Source of the DNA: Actinokineospora xionganensis
GTDB lineage: Bacteria > Actinomycetota > Actinomycetes > Mycobacteriales > Pseudonocardiaceae
Length of the DNA stretch: 64,000 nucleotides
Assembly (NCBI RefSeq): GCF_014323725.1
Contig: NZ_JABVED010000004.1
Coordinates: forward strand, 124,001-188,000
Direction: 5' to 3'
The notes under the pieces are model-generated. The model ran no database searches and was not told the DNA's origin. It was given only the letters and a program-made list of their open reading frames with translations. The position numbers were made by a program, and so were the translations under genes. Shown here in pieces: positions 57,026 to 64,000 of the stretch. Numbering within the stretch: the stretch's first letter is position 1; each line of letters starts with the position of its first letter.

Positions 57026-58064
57026 CGGCGCCGTCCGATCCGCTTAACGCCGGGACGTCGCCGGATTCCCAGCGGGAGATCAGGGATTCGGCCACCAGCT
57101 GGGCGAACTCGCGCCTGCCGGGGACCATCTGGCCGGACTCGACGAACATGTCCCGGGCCCGGTCCCAGTCCGCGCGCCACCGCTGGGCGTCGGTGGTCGC
57201 GAGGTCGGGGTCCTTGACGCTCTTGGCCACCACCGACGGGAACCACGGCCGGTCCGACGGCTCGGCCGACGGGTGGTAGCGGAAGTCGAAGCTCCACCGC
57301 AGCCGGTCCGCGCGGTTGACCGTGGACCCGTGCGGGGTGCGCTTGTGGATCAGCACGAGGTCGCCGCGGTTGACCGGGAGCGGCACCGCGTTCGCCTCCA
57401 GGTCGGCGACCGTGTCCGCGTCCATCGGCCAGGGCAGCAGCTGTTCGCGTTCGTGCCTGCGCGGCACGACCAGCAGGCAGCCGTGCTCCTCGTCGACGTC
57501 CATCAGCGGGATCCAGCAGGTGACCAGGGTGGTGGCGTCGGACTGCGGGATCTGCGTCATCGCGTCCTGGTGCCACATGGTCGGCGCGTGCAGCGTCTCG
57601 CCGCGGCGGGCGCCGAACTTGCCCGGACCGCCGGGCGCGGGGAGCTTGAGCCGGACGTGCTGGTTCGGGCTGGCCGAGATCTCGTCGCCGACCAGGGTGG
57701 ACACCACGTCGAGCACGCGCGGGTGGCGCAGCAGCGCCAGGACAGCCGGTCCGGTGTGGACCTTGCTGTTCGGGCGGATCGACGTGAACGGCATGTGCGG
57801 CAGCGTGATGTCCAGCTCGCTCAGCAGCCCGGGGTCGAAGCCCGGCAACGCGGTGAGACCCACGAGGTGCTGGTCGAACGGCAGCTCGGCCAGGTCTTCG
57901 CCGCCGGTCAGCGCTCCCGCGGCGCGCCACTGCTGGGCGCGTGCGGCCAGCAGTTCGGCGTATTCGGCTCGGACGTCGGTGAAGTCCTCTTCGCGTAGGA
58001 CGTCGCGGACTACGGCGTAACCGTCGCGGTGGAAGTCTTGCGCGACGCTGTTCAACGTGGACAT
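57018..58064 (-). CDS. Phytanoyl-CoA dioxygenase-family Fe(II)/2-oxoglutarate oxygenase
   Basis: 348-aa oxygenase. Iron ligands are WHQDAM (HxD) and RTPHGS (distal His), with a likely 2-oxoglutarate Arg in DRLRWSFDF. Probably hydroxylates a building block or the peptide, as PhyH enzymes often do in natural-product clusters. ATG 58064 with GAAGG upstream; 19 bp after the GH3 gene. Confidence 0.9.
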   Translation of the reverse strand: MSTLNSVAQDFHRDGYAVVRDVLREEDFTDVRAEYAELLAARAQQWRAAGALTGGEDLAELPFDQHLVGLTALPGFDPGLLSELDITLPHMPFTSIRPNSKVHTGPAVLALLRHPRVLDVVSTLVGDEISASPNQHVRLKLPAPGGPGKFGARRGETLHAPTMWHQDAMTQIPQSDATTLVTCWIPLMDVDEEHGCLLVVPRRHEREQLLPWPMDADTVADLEANAVPLPVNRGDLVLIHKRTPHGSTVNRADRLRWSFDFRYHPSAEPSDRPWFPSVVAKSVKDPDLATTDAQRWRADWDRARDMFVESGQMVPGRREFAQLVAESLISRWESGDVPALSGSDGAGA

Positions 58065-58083
58065 TTCATCCTTCTCTGCGAGG

Positions 58084-59727
58084 TCATACCCGGTCGAGGC
58101 GCTCGAGGCCGTGGAGGAGGCTGTCATCGGGCTGCAACCACCGGTGTTTGAGCTGCGTCGCGGCGGCGCCCCCCGCCACCCGTTGTGCGACAAGCTTGCT
58201 GTAGGTGCCGGGTGGCACGACGTGCGGACGCAGCGGGGCTAATCGGCTGGACAGCCGCTTGTCGGCGTACTCGGTGTTCACCCGGCACAGCGCGGCGTCC
58301 ACGGTGGCGCAGAAGTCGTCGACGTCGGGGCCGGATCGCTGCTCCCACTCCAGCACCAGCACGTAGCCGGGCGGGCGGCCCCACACCGGGACCACGGAGA
58401 ACCGGCTGGCCACCGATGAGCGGCCGACCGCCGACCGGATCGCCGCGTGCACGTCGGACTCGGTGAGCTTCTCCCCGGTGAAGGAACTGACCGATCCCCC
58501 GCGGCCCTCGAATTCGAGGCGCGGGACGTGGCCGACCCGCCCGACCACCCGGTAGATGTCGCCGGTGTCGTAGCGGTAGAGCCCGTTCGCCTGGCTCATC
58601 ACCAGCCGGTAGGTCTCACCCCGTTCGAGGTCGCCCGGCTCGTGGGTCTCGACCTCGGCCGCCAGCGGCGCCCCGGCGTCGTCGACGGCGCACGGGACGA
58701 ACTCGAAGATCCCCTGGTCGACCGCGAGCGGACCGGCCGAGGCGTGGGAGTCGACCGGCAGGGTGACGATCCCCTCGGTTCCCGTGGTGCTGAACGGGAT
58801 GAGCGGCACTCCGGGAGCGAGCCGCTCCAGCCAGCCGCGGTAGTACCGCGCCGACGCGGAGTTCCACGCGACGAGCAGCGACAGCCCAGGCCAGAGGTCC
58901 AGCAGCGTGACCCGGCCGCTGAAGGCGTGCGCGGCCTCGAGCCGGGCCGCGGTCTCCGGGTCCGGCGTCAGCCTGCGGTCGGGCTCGCCCAGCAGCGTGC
59001 CGTCACGCAGGTCGCGCAGCACCTGGTCGAGTTCGGTGTTCAGCAGTTCGCCCAGCGCGGTGATCCGCGACGGGTTCACCGCGACGACCACTCGGACGTC
59101 GGCGCCCGCGAGCAGCCGCAGCCTGGTGTAGAGCGGATGGTCGCCGCAGTCGTCGCAGAACCACGGTTCCCCGTACCAGGGTGGCGTCCAGTCCCGCGGG
59201 CCGACCGAAGACGGCCGCTTGGTGATGCTGTAGATCGGCAGCACGTCGCCGAACGCCGCCGCGGACTTGCTGACCGCCCGCTCCCACGACATGTCGAGAA
59301 TGTTGCCGGGGGCGTAGGAGGTCAGTCCCAGCCTGCGGAAGTACAGGCCCCACTGGGCATACAGGGTCGGACCGCGGTAGACGTTGCGCCAGTGTCGGGT
59401 CGTGGGCACGAGTTTGGGCCTGCCGGTGGTGCCGGAGGTCATCAGCAGCGCGTACGGATCGCTGTCGGTGAGAACCTTCCGCTCTCCTACCCGAATTCGG
59501 TCCACATAGGATCGAAACGCCTCGTACCCGTTTACCGGAACGGCGGACTTGAACTCCGCGAGGGTGCGGACCCCGCCGAGGCCGTGGTCGCGCCCGAAGG
59601 CCGTGGGCCGGGCCTGCGCGAGCACGTCGGCGAGCACCGCCCGCTGCGCCTCTTCCGGCTCACGGCACCGCTGGAGCTGGTGGGCGTGGGCCTGCAGGGT
59701 GCGCTGGACGAATTCGTCGGCGGTCAC
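58084..59727 (-). CDS. GH3-family acyl-adenylate/amido synthetase
   Basis: 547-aa protein of the GH3 family (plant auxin/jasmonate-conjugating type). The ATP motif LMTSGTTGRPKLVPTT lies near residue 92, with the later motif YRYDTGDIYRVVG. GH3 enzymes adenylate a carboxylic acid and pass it to an amino acid amine. In this operon it may cap or extend the peptide. The GTG overlaps the NRPS stop (GTGA). Bacterial GH3 genes are found in some clusters but are unusual. Confidence 0.9.
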   Translation of the reverse strand: MTADEFVQRTLQAHAHQLQRCREPEEAQRAVLADVLAQARPTAFGRDHGLGGVRTLAEFKSAVPVNGYEAFRSYVDRIRVGERKVLTDSDPYALLMTSGTTGRPKLVPTTRHWRNVYRGPTLYAQWGLYFRRLGLTSYAPGNILDMSWERAVSKSAAAFGDVLPIYSITKRPSSVGPRDWTPPWYGEPWFCDDCGDHPLYTRLRLLAGADVRVVVAVNPSRITALGELLNTELDQVLRDLRDGTLLGEPDRRLTPDPETAARLEAAHAFSGRVTLLDLWPGLSLLVAWNSASARYYRGWLERLAPGVPLIPFSTTGTEGIVTLPVDSHASAGPLAVDQGIFEFVPCAVDDAGAPLAAEVETHEPGDLERGETYRLVMSQANGLYRYDTGDIYRVVGRVGHVPRLEFEGRGGSVSSFTGEKLTESDVHAAIRSAVGRSSVASRFSVVPVWGRPPGYVLVLEWEQRSGPDVDDFCATVDAALCRVNTEYADKRLSSRLAPLRPHVVPPGTYSKLVAQRVAGGAAATQLKHRWLQPDDSLLHGLERLDRV

Positions 59728-62700
59728 CGCGAGCCCTCGGGCTCCGGGACCGTGACCAGGTCGCGAAGCAGGTCGGCGAGGTCGCCCGCGCCCTCGGCCA
59801 GGTTCCCGACGAGATCGACCTGCGCGGAATCCGCGTCGGTCAGCGAATCCAGCACGACACAGGTCCCGAGGTAGGCCATCCAGGCCAACTGGACTTCGAT
59901 CGTCTCCTTGGCGACCCGCCCGAGGGTGTCGCCGAAGCGCTGCCGCATCGCCGACTCCAGCAGCGACCGCATGGTCGCGACCACGTCGACGGCGGCGGCG
60001 CACCTGCCCGCGAGATCGCCGACGCGCGGGATCCGCGGCGCCAGGGCGGAGAGGTCGGCCTCCGGGTGGAACCGCCGCGCGATGTCGGCGAACTCCTCGG
60101 CCCAGTCCGCTTCGGTCAAGGTGTTGCCGGAGACGCAGACCAGCACGACGTCCTCCGGCAGGGACTGCCGCAGATAGCGCGCCCACGCCGAGGCCGAGCA
60201 GTAGGCGAGCACGACCTTGGGGCCCTTCACCCGGGCGACGGCGTCGACGCCACGCCGCAGGCAGTCCTCGATCTCACCTGCCGCCACGCTCCTGGGCACC
60301 GGCAGCTCGACGGCGCGGGTGTCCGGAAAGGACTCCCGGATGAACGCGGCGAGCGCGGGTTCGGCGCGCGCGCCCGGGTAGTCGACGGTGAAAACGGTGA
60401 CGGCGTCGGCGCAGTCGCCCACGGCCCGCCGGACCGTCTCGGCCAGGTCGGCCACCGACGCGTCCGCCGCCTGGCGCAGGTGCTCGACACCGACGCGGAT
60501 GGCGGTCAGCAGCCGGTTCGCGTCCTTCTCGCCGACCACGGCGACGCTGTAGTCGAGGTCGAGCGCGAGGACCGTGCCCGTGTCGACGAGGTGGATGTTG
60601 CAGTGCCGCTTGATGGTCCCGGTGCCCAGCGGGTGGTTGCGCCAGGTCCCGTCCTGGATGGCCCGCGGCTCGATGGGCGCGTCGGCGGCCTGGAACAGGA
60701 TGTTCGCGTAGGGCGCGAGGGTCCGGGAGGCGTACGCCCCGATCTCGTCCAGCACGACCTCGATCGGCAGTTCCGAGCGGCCGAGGCTGGTCACGACGTC
60801 GTCGTGCACCCGGCGCACGTAGTCGGCCGCGGGCGCGGCGGATTCGCGGAAGTCGCCGACGAAGAAGATCTGGTTGGTGAACAGGCCCACGGTCTCCTGG
60901 TACACCGCGCGGTTGCGGTTGGCGACGCCGCTCATCACCACGACGTCGTCCTCGCCGGACATGACGTGCGCGCCGACCAGCAGGCCTGCCAGCATGAGGC
61001 TGTAGGTGGTAACGCCGAGTTCGCGGGCCGCGGCACGCACCGCGTCCGCCTCACCCGGGGCGTCCCAGCTGAGCCGGACGGACGCCGCGCGCTGACCGAC
61101 GGCGTCGCCCTCGCGCCTGGCGATCGAGAACTCCGGCGAGACCTTGGTGAACTTCTCCCGCCAGTACGCGATGTCGTCGGCGTACTGGCCCGCGCGGGTC
61201 CGCGCGGCGAGCGTGCCCGCGTAGTGGCTGAACGGCGTCGCGTCGGGCAGGTCGGTGTCTTGCCCCTCGTACAGGGCGAGGAAGTCGCGTCGGAGCAGGT
61301 CGGCCGACCAGCCGTCGGCGGCGATGTGATGGACGACGAAGTAGCTGATCCCCGTCCCGTCCGGCAGCGGCACGCAGCCGCCGCGGACCGGTGGCGCCAC
61401 GTCCAGGGCGAACGCCTGGCCGATGGCCGCGCGGATCAAAGCGTCGGCGTCGGCCGCGGTCGCGACCTCGTCATGGTGGACGAACTCGACGCGGCTCGGC
61501 CAGTCGGCCACCTGGTCGAGGAGCAGTTCCCCGGTCGGGGCGAGGACGTAGCGGTTGCGCAGCGACTCGTGCCGCCCGACCAGCGCCCGCAACGCCGTCT
61601 CCGCCCGCGCCGGGTCGAAGCGCGCGGTGCGGGCCATGGCCTCGCCGATGTTCAGGAAGGCCGCCGACCCCGCGCTCTGCGCGTGCCGCCAGTGCCTGCG
61701 CTGCGACGCGGTGGCCGGGACCAGGTCACCGTCGACATCGGACACGACGGTGGGCGACTGCGCGCCGCGGTCGGCGTACTCGTCGAGCAGTTCGCCCAGT
61801 GGGCGGGGGCTGAGGATCTCGTGGACCGGGACGACGACGCCGAGTTCCTGGTCGATGCGCATCAGTGCGGCGTAGGCCTCCAACGAAGTGCCGCCGTTCT
61901 GCGCCCACGAGCGGTCGGCGCGCACCGCGGCGCTGTCGGCCGTCTTGCGCCGCAGCACCGCCAGCAGCACGTCCTCCATCGCCACGCGCAGCGGCTTGCC
62001 CTCGGAGTCGGCCTCACCCTCGGCCGGTTTCCGGTCGCCCTGTCGCAGCATGCTCTCGATCGCCTTGAGGTCGGTCTTTCCGTTGGCGAGCCGGGGAAGG
62101 GACTCGACCCACACGACGGTTCGCGGGCGGGCGTAGTCCCGCAGACCGCTCACGTCGATCTGGTCGTCCCGGACATCGGGACCCATCGCCTCGACGACGG
62201 CGTGGACGGCGTCGTCGACGACCATCGCGCGGGCGTCGGCGACCCCGGGGTGCCCGCGCAGTTCGGTTTCCACCTCGGCGAGGTCGACCCGCTTTCCGCG
62301 CACCTTGACCTCGTGGTCGACGCGCCTGCCGAAGCGCAGCCCGTCTGGGCCCTCGGTGACGATGTCGCCGGTCCGGTACCAGTCGTCGGGGCCCGGCACG
62401 CCGTCGGCGAGGAGCCGGTGCCCGCCCGCTTCCTCGACGTAGAAGCGGGAGGCGTTGTGGCGGGGGTCGAGGTAGCCGGCGAAGACCTGCGGGCCGCGCA
62501 CGCACAGCTCCACCTCACCGGGCGCCGTCACGGGCTCGATCAACCGCCACTGCAGATGCGGCAGCACCCGGCCGATCGGCACCTCGACGCGGTCTACGGT
62601 CGCCCCGGGGGCCATGACGTGCTCGGTGATGGCGATGGTCGTCTCACTGGGACCATAGGAGTTGATGACCGTCGACGCGGGCGCGGCCTCCCGCCACAGC

Positions 62701-63476
62701 GAAAGGCACTGCGGCGTCAGCGATTCGCCGCCGAAGACGGCGGACCTGACCAGGCCGAGCGAACCCGGGGCCAGCTGCCGCAGCCGGTGCGCCATGACCA
62801 CCTGGGACGGCACGGAGTTCCACACGGTGATGTCCCAGCGGGTGCAGAAGCGCTGGATCAGCAGGTTCTCCCGACCCTCCGGGACGACCATGGCGGCGCG
62901 GCCCACGGCGGCCAGCACAAGCACCTCGTAGAAGGCGTCGAACTGGGGCCGGTAGTTCTGGCTGATCCGGTCTCCGGGGCCGACCCTGGCCTGGGCGCGC
63001 AGATAGTCCGCGTAGCTCCGCAGGTTCCGGTCGCTGATCGCGACGTCCTTGGGCGCGTTCGTCGACCCGGAGGTCGACAGCACGTAGCACTCCGACTCGG
63101 GCGCGCGCACCGCCTCGGCCGCGGTGTGCCGGGACAGCTCGACCGTGCCGTGCTCGGCGCCGCCGATCCGGGCCCACACCCCGAGTCGGTCCAGCCGCGC
63201 CAGTTCCCCGCTGGAACCGCCGGACTCGAACGGGACGAGGGCGCAGTCGAGGGCGGAGACCGCCAGCAGCGCCGGGTAGAGGTCGAGGCCGAGCGTGTCG
63301 GCCGTGACCGCGATCCGCAGGCCGGGGTGCGCGCCCGCACCGCCCAACTGGGCCTTGATCTGGTCGGCGCGGTCGAGCAGGTGAGCGTAGGTCAGCTTGC
63401 CGAGGCCGCCGTCGATCGCCAGGGCCTCGCCGTCGGCGTCGGCCGTCGCGGCGAAAAGGTCGTGCAGGAATCCCAT
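59724..63476 (-). CDS. Nonribosomal peptide synthetase, A-PCP-C with an unassigned C-terminal domain
   Basis: 1250-aa synthetase. An adenylation domain (residues 1-500; STSGSTNAPKD, NSYGPSETT, ANGKTDLK) is followed by a PCP (Ser531 in GGTSLEA), a condensation domain with intact HHIAADG (near 715), and about 240 residues that are not a standard NRPS domain. There LAYCSAS near 1092 recalls a thioesterase elbow without the GxSxG glycines. The order A-PCP-C differs from the usual C-A-PCP and implies that the loaded amino acid is passed to a free or separately tethered partner. It starts 1 nt after the ATP-grasp gene. Substrate not read. Confidence 0.93.
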   Translation of the reverse strand: MGFLHDLFAATADADGEALAIDGGLGKLTYAHLLDRADQIKAQLGGAGAHPGLRIAVTADTLGLDLYPALLAVSALDCALVPFESGGSSGELARLDRLGVWARIGGAEHGTVELSRHTAAEAVRAPESECYVLSTSGSTNAPKDVAISDRNLRSYADYLRAQARVGPGDRISQNYRPQFDAFYEVLVLAAVGRAAMVVPEGRENLLIQRFCTRWDITVWNSVPSQVVMAHRLRQLAPGSLGLVRSAVFGGESLTPQCLSLWREAAPASTVINSYGPSETTIAITEHVMAPGATVDRVEVPIGRVLPHLQWRLIEPVTAPGEVELCVRGPQVFAGYLDPRHNASRFYVEEAGGHRLLADGVPGPDDWYRTGDIVTEGPDGLRFGRRVDHEVKVRGKRVDLAEVETELRGHPGVADARAMVVDDAVHAVVEAMGPDVRDDQIDVSGLRDYARPRTVVWVESLPRLANGKTDLKAIESMLRQGDRKPAEGEADSEGKPLRVAMEDVLLAVLRRKTADSAAVRADRSWAQNGGTSLEAYAALMRIDQELGVVVPVHEILSPRPLGELLDEYADRGAQSPTVVSDVDGDLVPATASQRRHWRHAQSAGSAAFLNIGEAMARTARFDPARAETALRALVGRHESLRNRYVLAPTGELLLDQVADWPSRVEFVHHDEVATAADADALIRAAIGQAFALDVAPPVRGGCVPLPDGTGISYFVVHHIAADGWSADLLRRDFLALYEGQDTDLPDATPFSHYAGTLAARTRAGQYADDIAYWREKFTKVSPEFSIARREGDAVGQRAASVRLSWDAPGEADAVRAAARELGVTTYSLMLAGLLVGAHVMSGEDDVVVMSGVANRNRAVYQETVGLFTNQIFFVGDFRESAAPAADYVRRVHDDVVTSLGRSELPIEVVLDEIGAYASRTLAPYANILFQAADAPIEPRAIQDGTWRNHPLGTGTIKRHCNIHLVDTGTVLALDLDYSVAVVGEKDANRLLTAIRVGVEHLRQAADASVADLAETVRRAVGDCADAVTVFTVDYPGARAEPALAAFIRESFPDTRAVELPVPRSVAAGEIEDCLRRGVDAVARVKGPKVVLAYCSASAWARYLRQSLPEDVVLVCVSGNTLTEADWAEEFADIARRFHPEADLSALAPRIPRVGDLAGRCAAAVDVVATMRSLLESAMRQRFGDTLGRVAKETIEVQLAWMAYLGTCVVLDSLTDADSAQVDLVGNLAEGAGDLADLLRDLVTVPEPEGSR

Positions 63477-63477
63477 G

Positions 63478-64000
63478 TCACACGCCCTCCGCCCGCTGCG
63501 CGAATGCGTGTCCGCCCGCGTGGTCCCGCGCGCCGAGCCGAGTGATCATGGTTTCCGTCCAGTCGTGGTGGCCGATCGCGTCCTCGGCGAACAGCTCGCG
63601 CAGTCGCACGAGGAACCCGGCGGCGGTCTGCCGCAGGTCCTCGGCCGTCGCGCGGTCGAGAACGACGTTGCACGCCAGCGCGTCGGTGTCCGACCGCGCG
63701 GCGCCTTGCCTGGCTATCTCGTCGACCGCCGCCGCGCCCGCGTCCTTCAACGCGGCCGCGGTGACGTTCGAGCGCACAGTGCCGTCCTCAGTCGGGAACG
63801 GCACGAACATGCCCGCCACCGCGCGCTCGCCGTCGTCGGCGGGGAGGTCCTGGGGCGGCAGGCCCGCGGTGATCAGCAGCGCCTGGCGCACCAGGTCGAA
63901 ACCTGACCGCAGCTTGGTCAGCCGGTTCAGGTGGCCGCCGACCCGACAGTTGATCTCGATGATCTCCGGCCCGGCGGCGCCCAGCTTGACCTCGGTGTGC
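63478..64000 (-). CDS. ATP-grasp ligase, C-terminal part (5' end outside the window)
   Basis: The last 174 codons of an ATP-grasp protein. HTEVKLGAAGPEIIEINCRVGG contains the metal-binding Glu and Asn of the ATP-grasp fold, as in L-amino acid ligases that form dipeptides. The C-terminal lid follows. First visible gene of the right operon. Dipeptide formation is inferred; other acid-amine ligations are possible. Confidence 0.88.
   Translation of the reverse strand, partial: HTEVKLGAAGPEIIEINCRVGGHLNRLTKLRSGFDLVRQALLITAGLPPQDLPADDGERAVAGMFVPFPTEDGTVRSNVTAAALKDAGAAAVDEIARQGAARSDTDALACNVVLDRATAEDLRQTAAGFLVRLRELFAEDAIGHHDWTETMITRLGARDHAGGHAFAQRAEGV

Overview
The window is high-GC DNA with frequent GTG starts, stop/start overlaps of the ATGA and GTGA type, a conservon (cvn) operon, a SARP regulator and two biosynthetic regions. 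This points to an actinomycete, most likely from the Pseudonocardiales, although genus and species cannot be read from the sequence. No rRNA, tRNA, IS element, phage gene or CRISPR array was seen. The left and right edges each cut a gene.

Left biosynthetic region (1-22.4 kb). Two modular type I polyketide synthase genes read leftward. The first (2021-10315) carries a KSQ-AT-ACP loading module and a KS-AT-DH-KR-ACP extension module. The second (1-1989) is cut within its AT. Around them lie a freestanding ACP, an AMP-forming ligase and a fold-type III PLP decarboxylase in one overlapping operon; two freestanding condensation-domain proteins, one with a degenerate carrier-like tail; a DUF5988 protein; an ornithine cyclodeaminase-family protein with a TrmB/LuxR-type regulator; a 60-residue secreted peptide; and a large SARP/NB-ARC/TPR regulator. 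A plausible reading is that the ACP trio makes a decarboxylated aminoacyl-ACP that a condensation protein joins to the polyketide.

Middle (22.8-48.2 kb): mostly ordinary genome. It holds a cvnABCD operon whose CvnD has lost its GTPase motifs, a Tat-exported molybdenum hydroxylase pair, a Cu/Zn SOD-like lipoprotein, a YdcF protein, a GH95 fucosidase/sugar-binding protein/esterase operon, two class-C type serine hydrolases flanking a secreted S1-type protease and a TrmB/LuxR regulator, a TetR gene, a decayed membrane-protein remnant, an ECF sigma factor with a matching promoter motif before it and before the ABM/DUF899 operon, a DUF4386 membrane protein under a palindrome-bracketed promoter, and a gamma-class carbonic anhydrase.

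Right biosynthetic region (48.4-64 kb). Thirteen leftward genes, mostly overlapping, encode an ATP-grasp ligase (cut), an A-PCP-C NRPS with an unusual tail, a GH3-type acyl-amido synthetase, a phytanoyl-CoA dioxygenase-like oxygenase, an alpha/beta hydrolase, an enolase-superfamily enzyme, two SDRs, LeuC, LeuD, a D-2-hydroxyacid dehydrogenase, a FemAB/GNAT-like acyltransferase and a fumarylacetoacetase-fold protein. Three different amide-forming chemistries together with a LeuCD pair suggest a small modified peptide built from an isomerised hydroxy- or keto-acid. I do not recognise the product. This is the best candidate in the window for an undescribed system.
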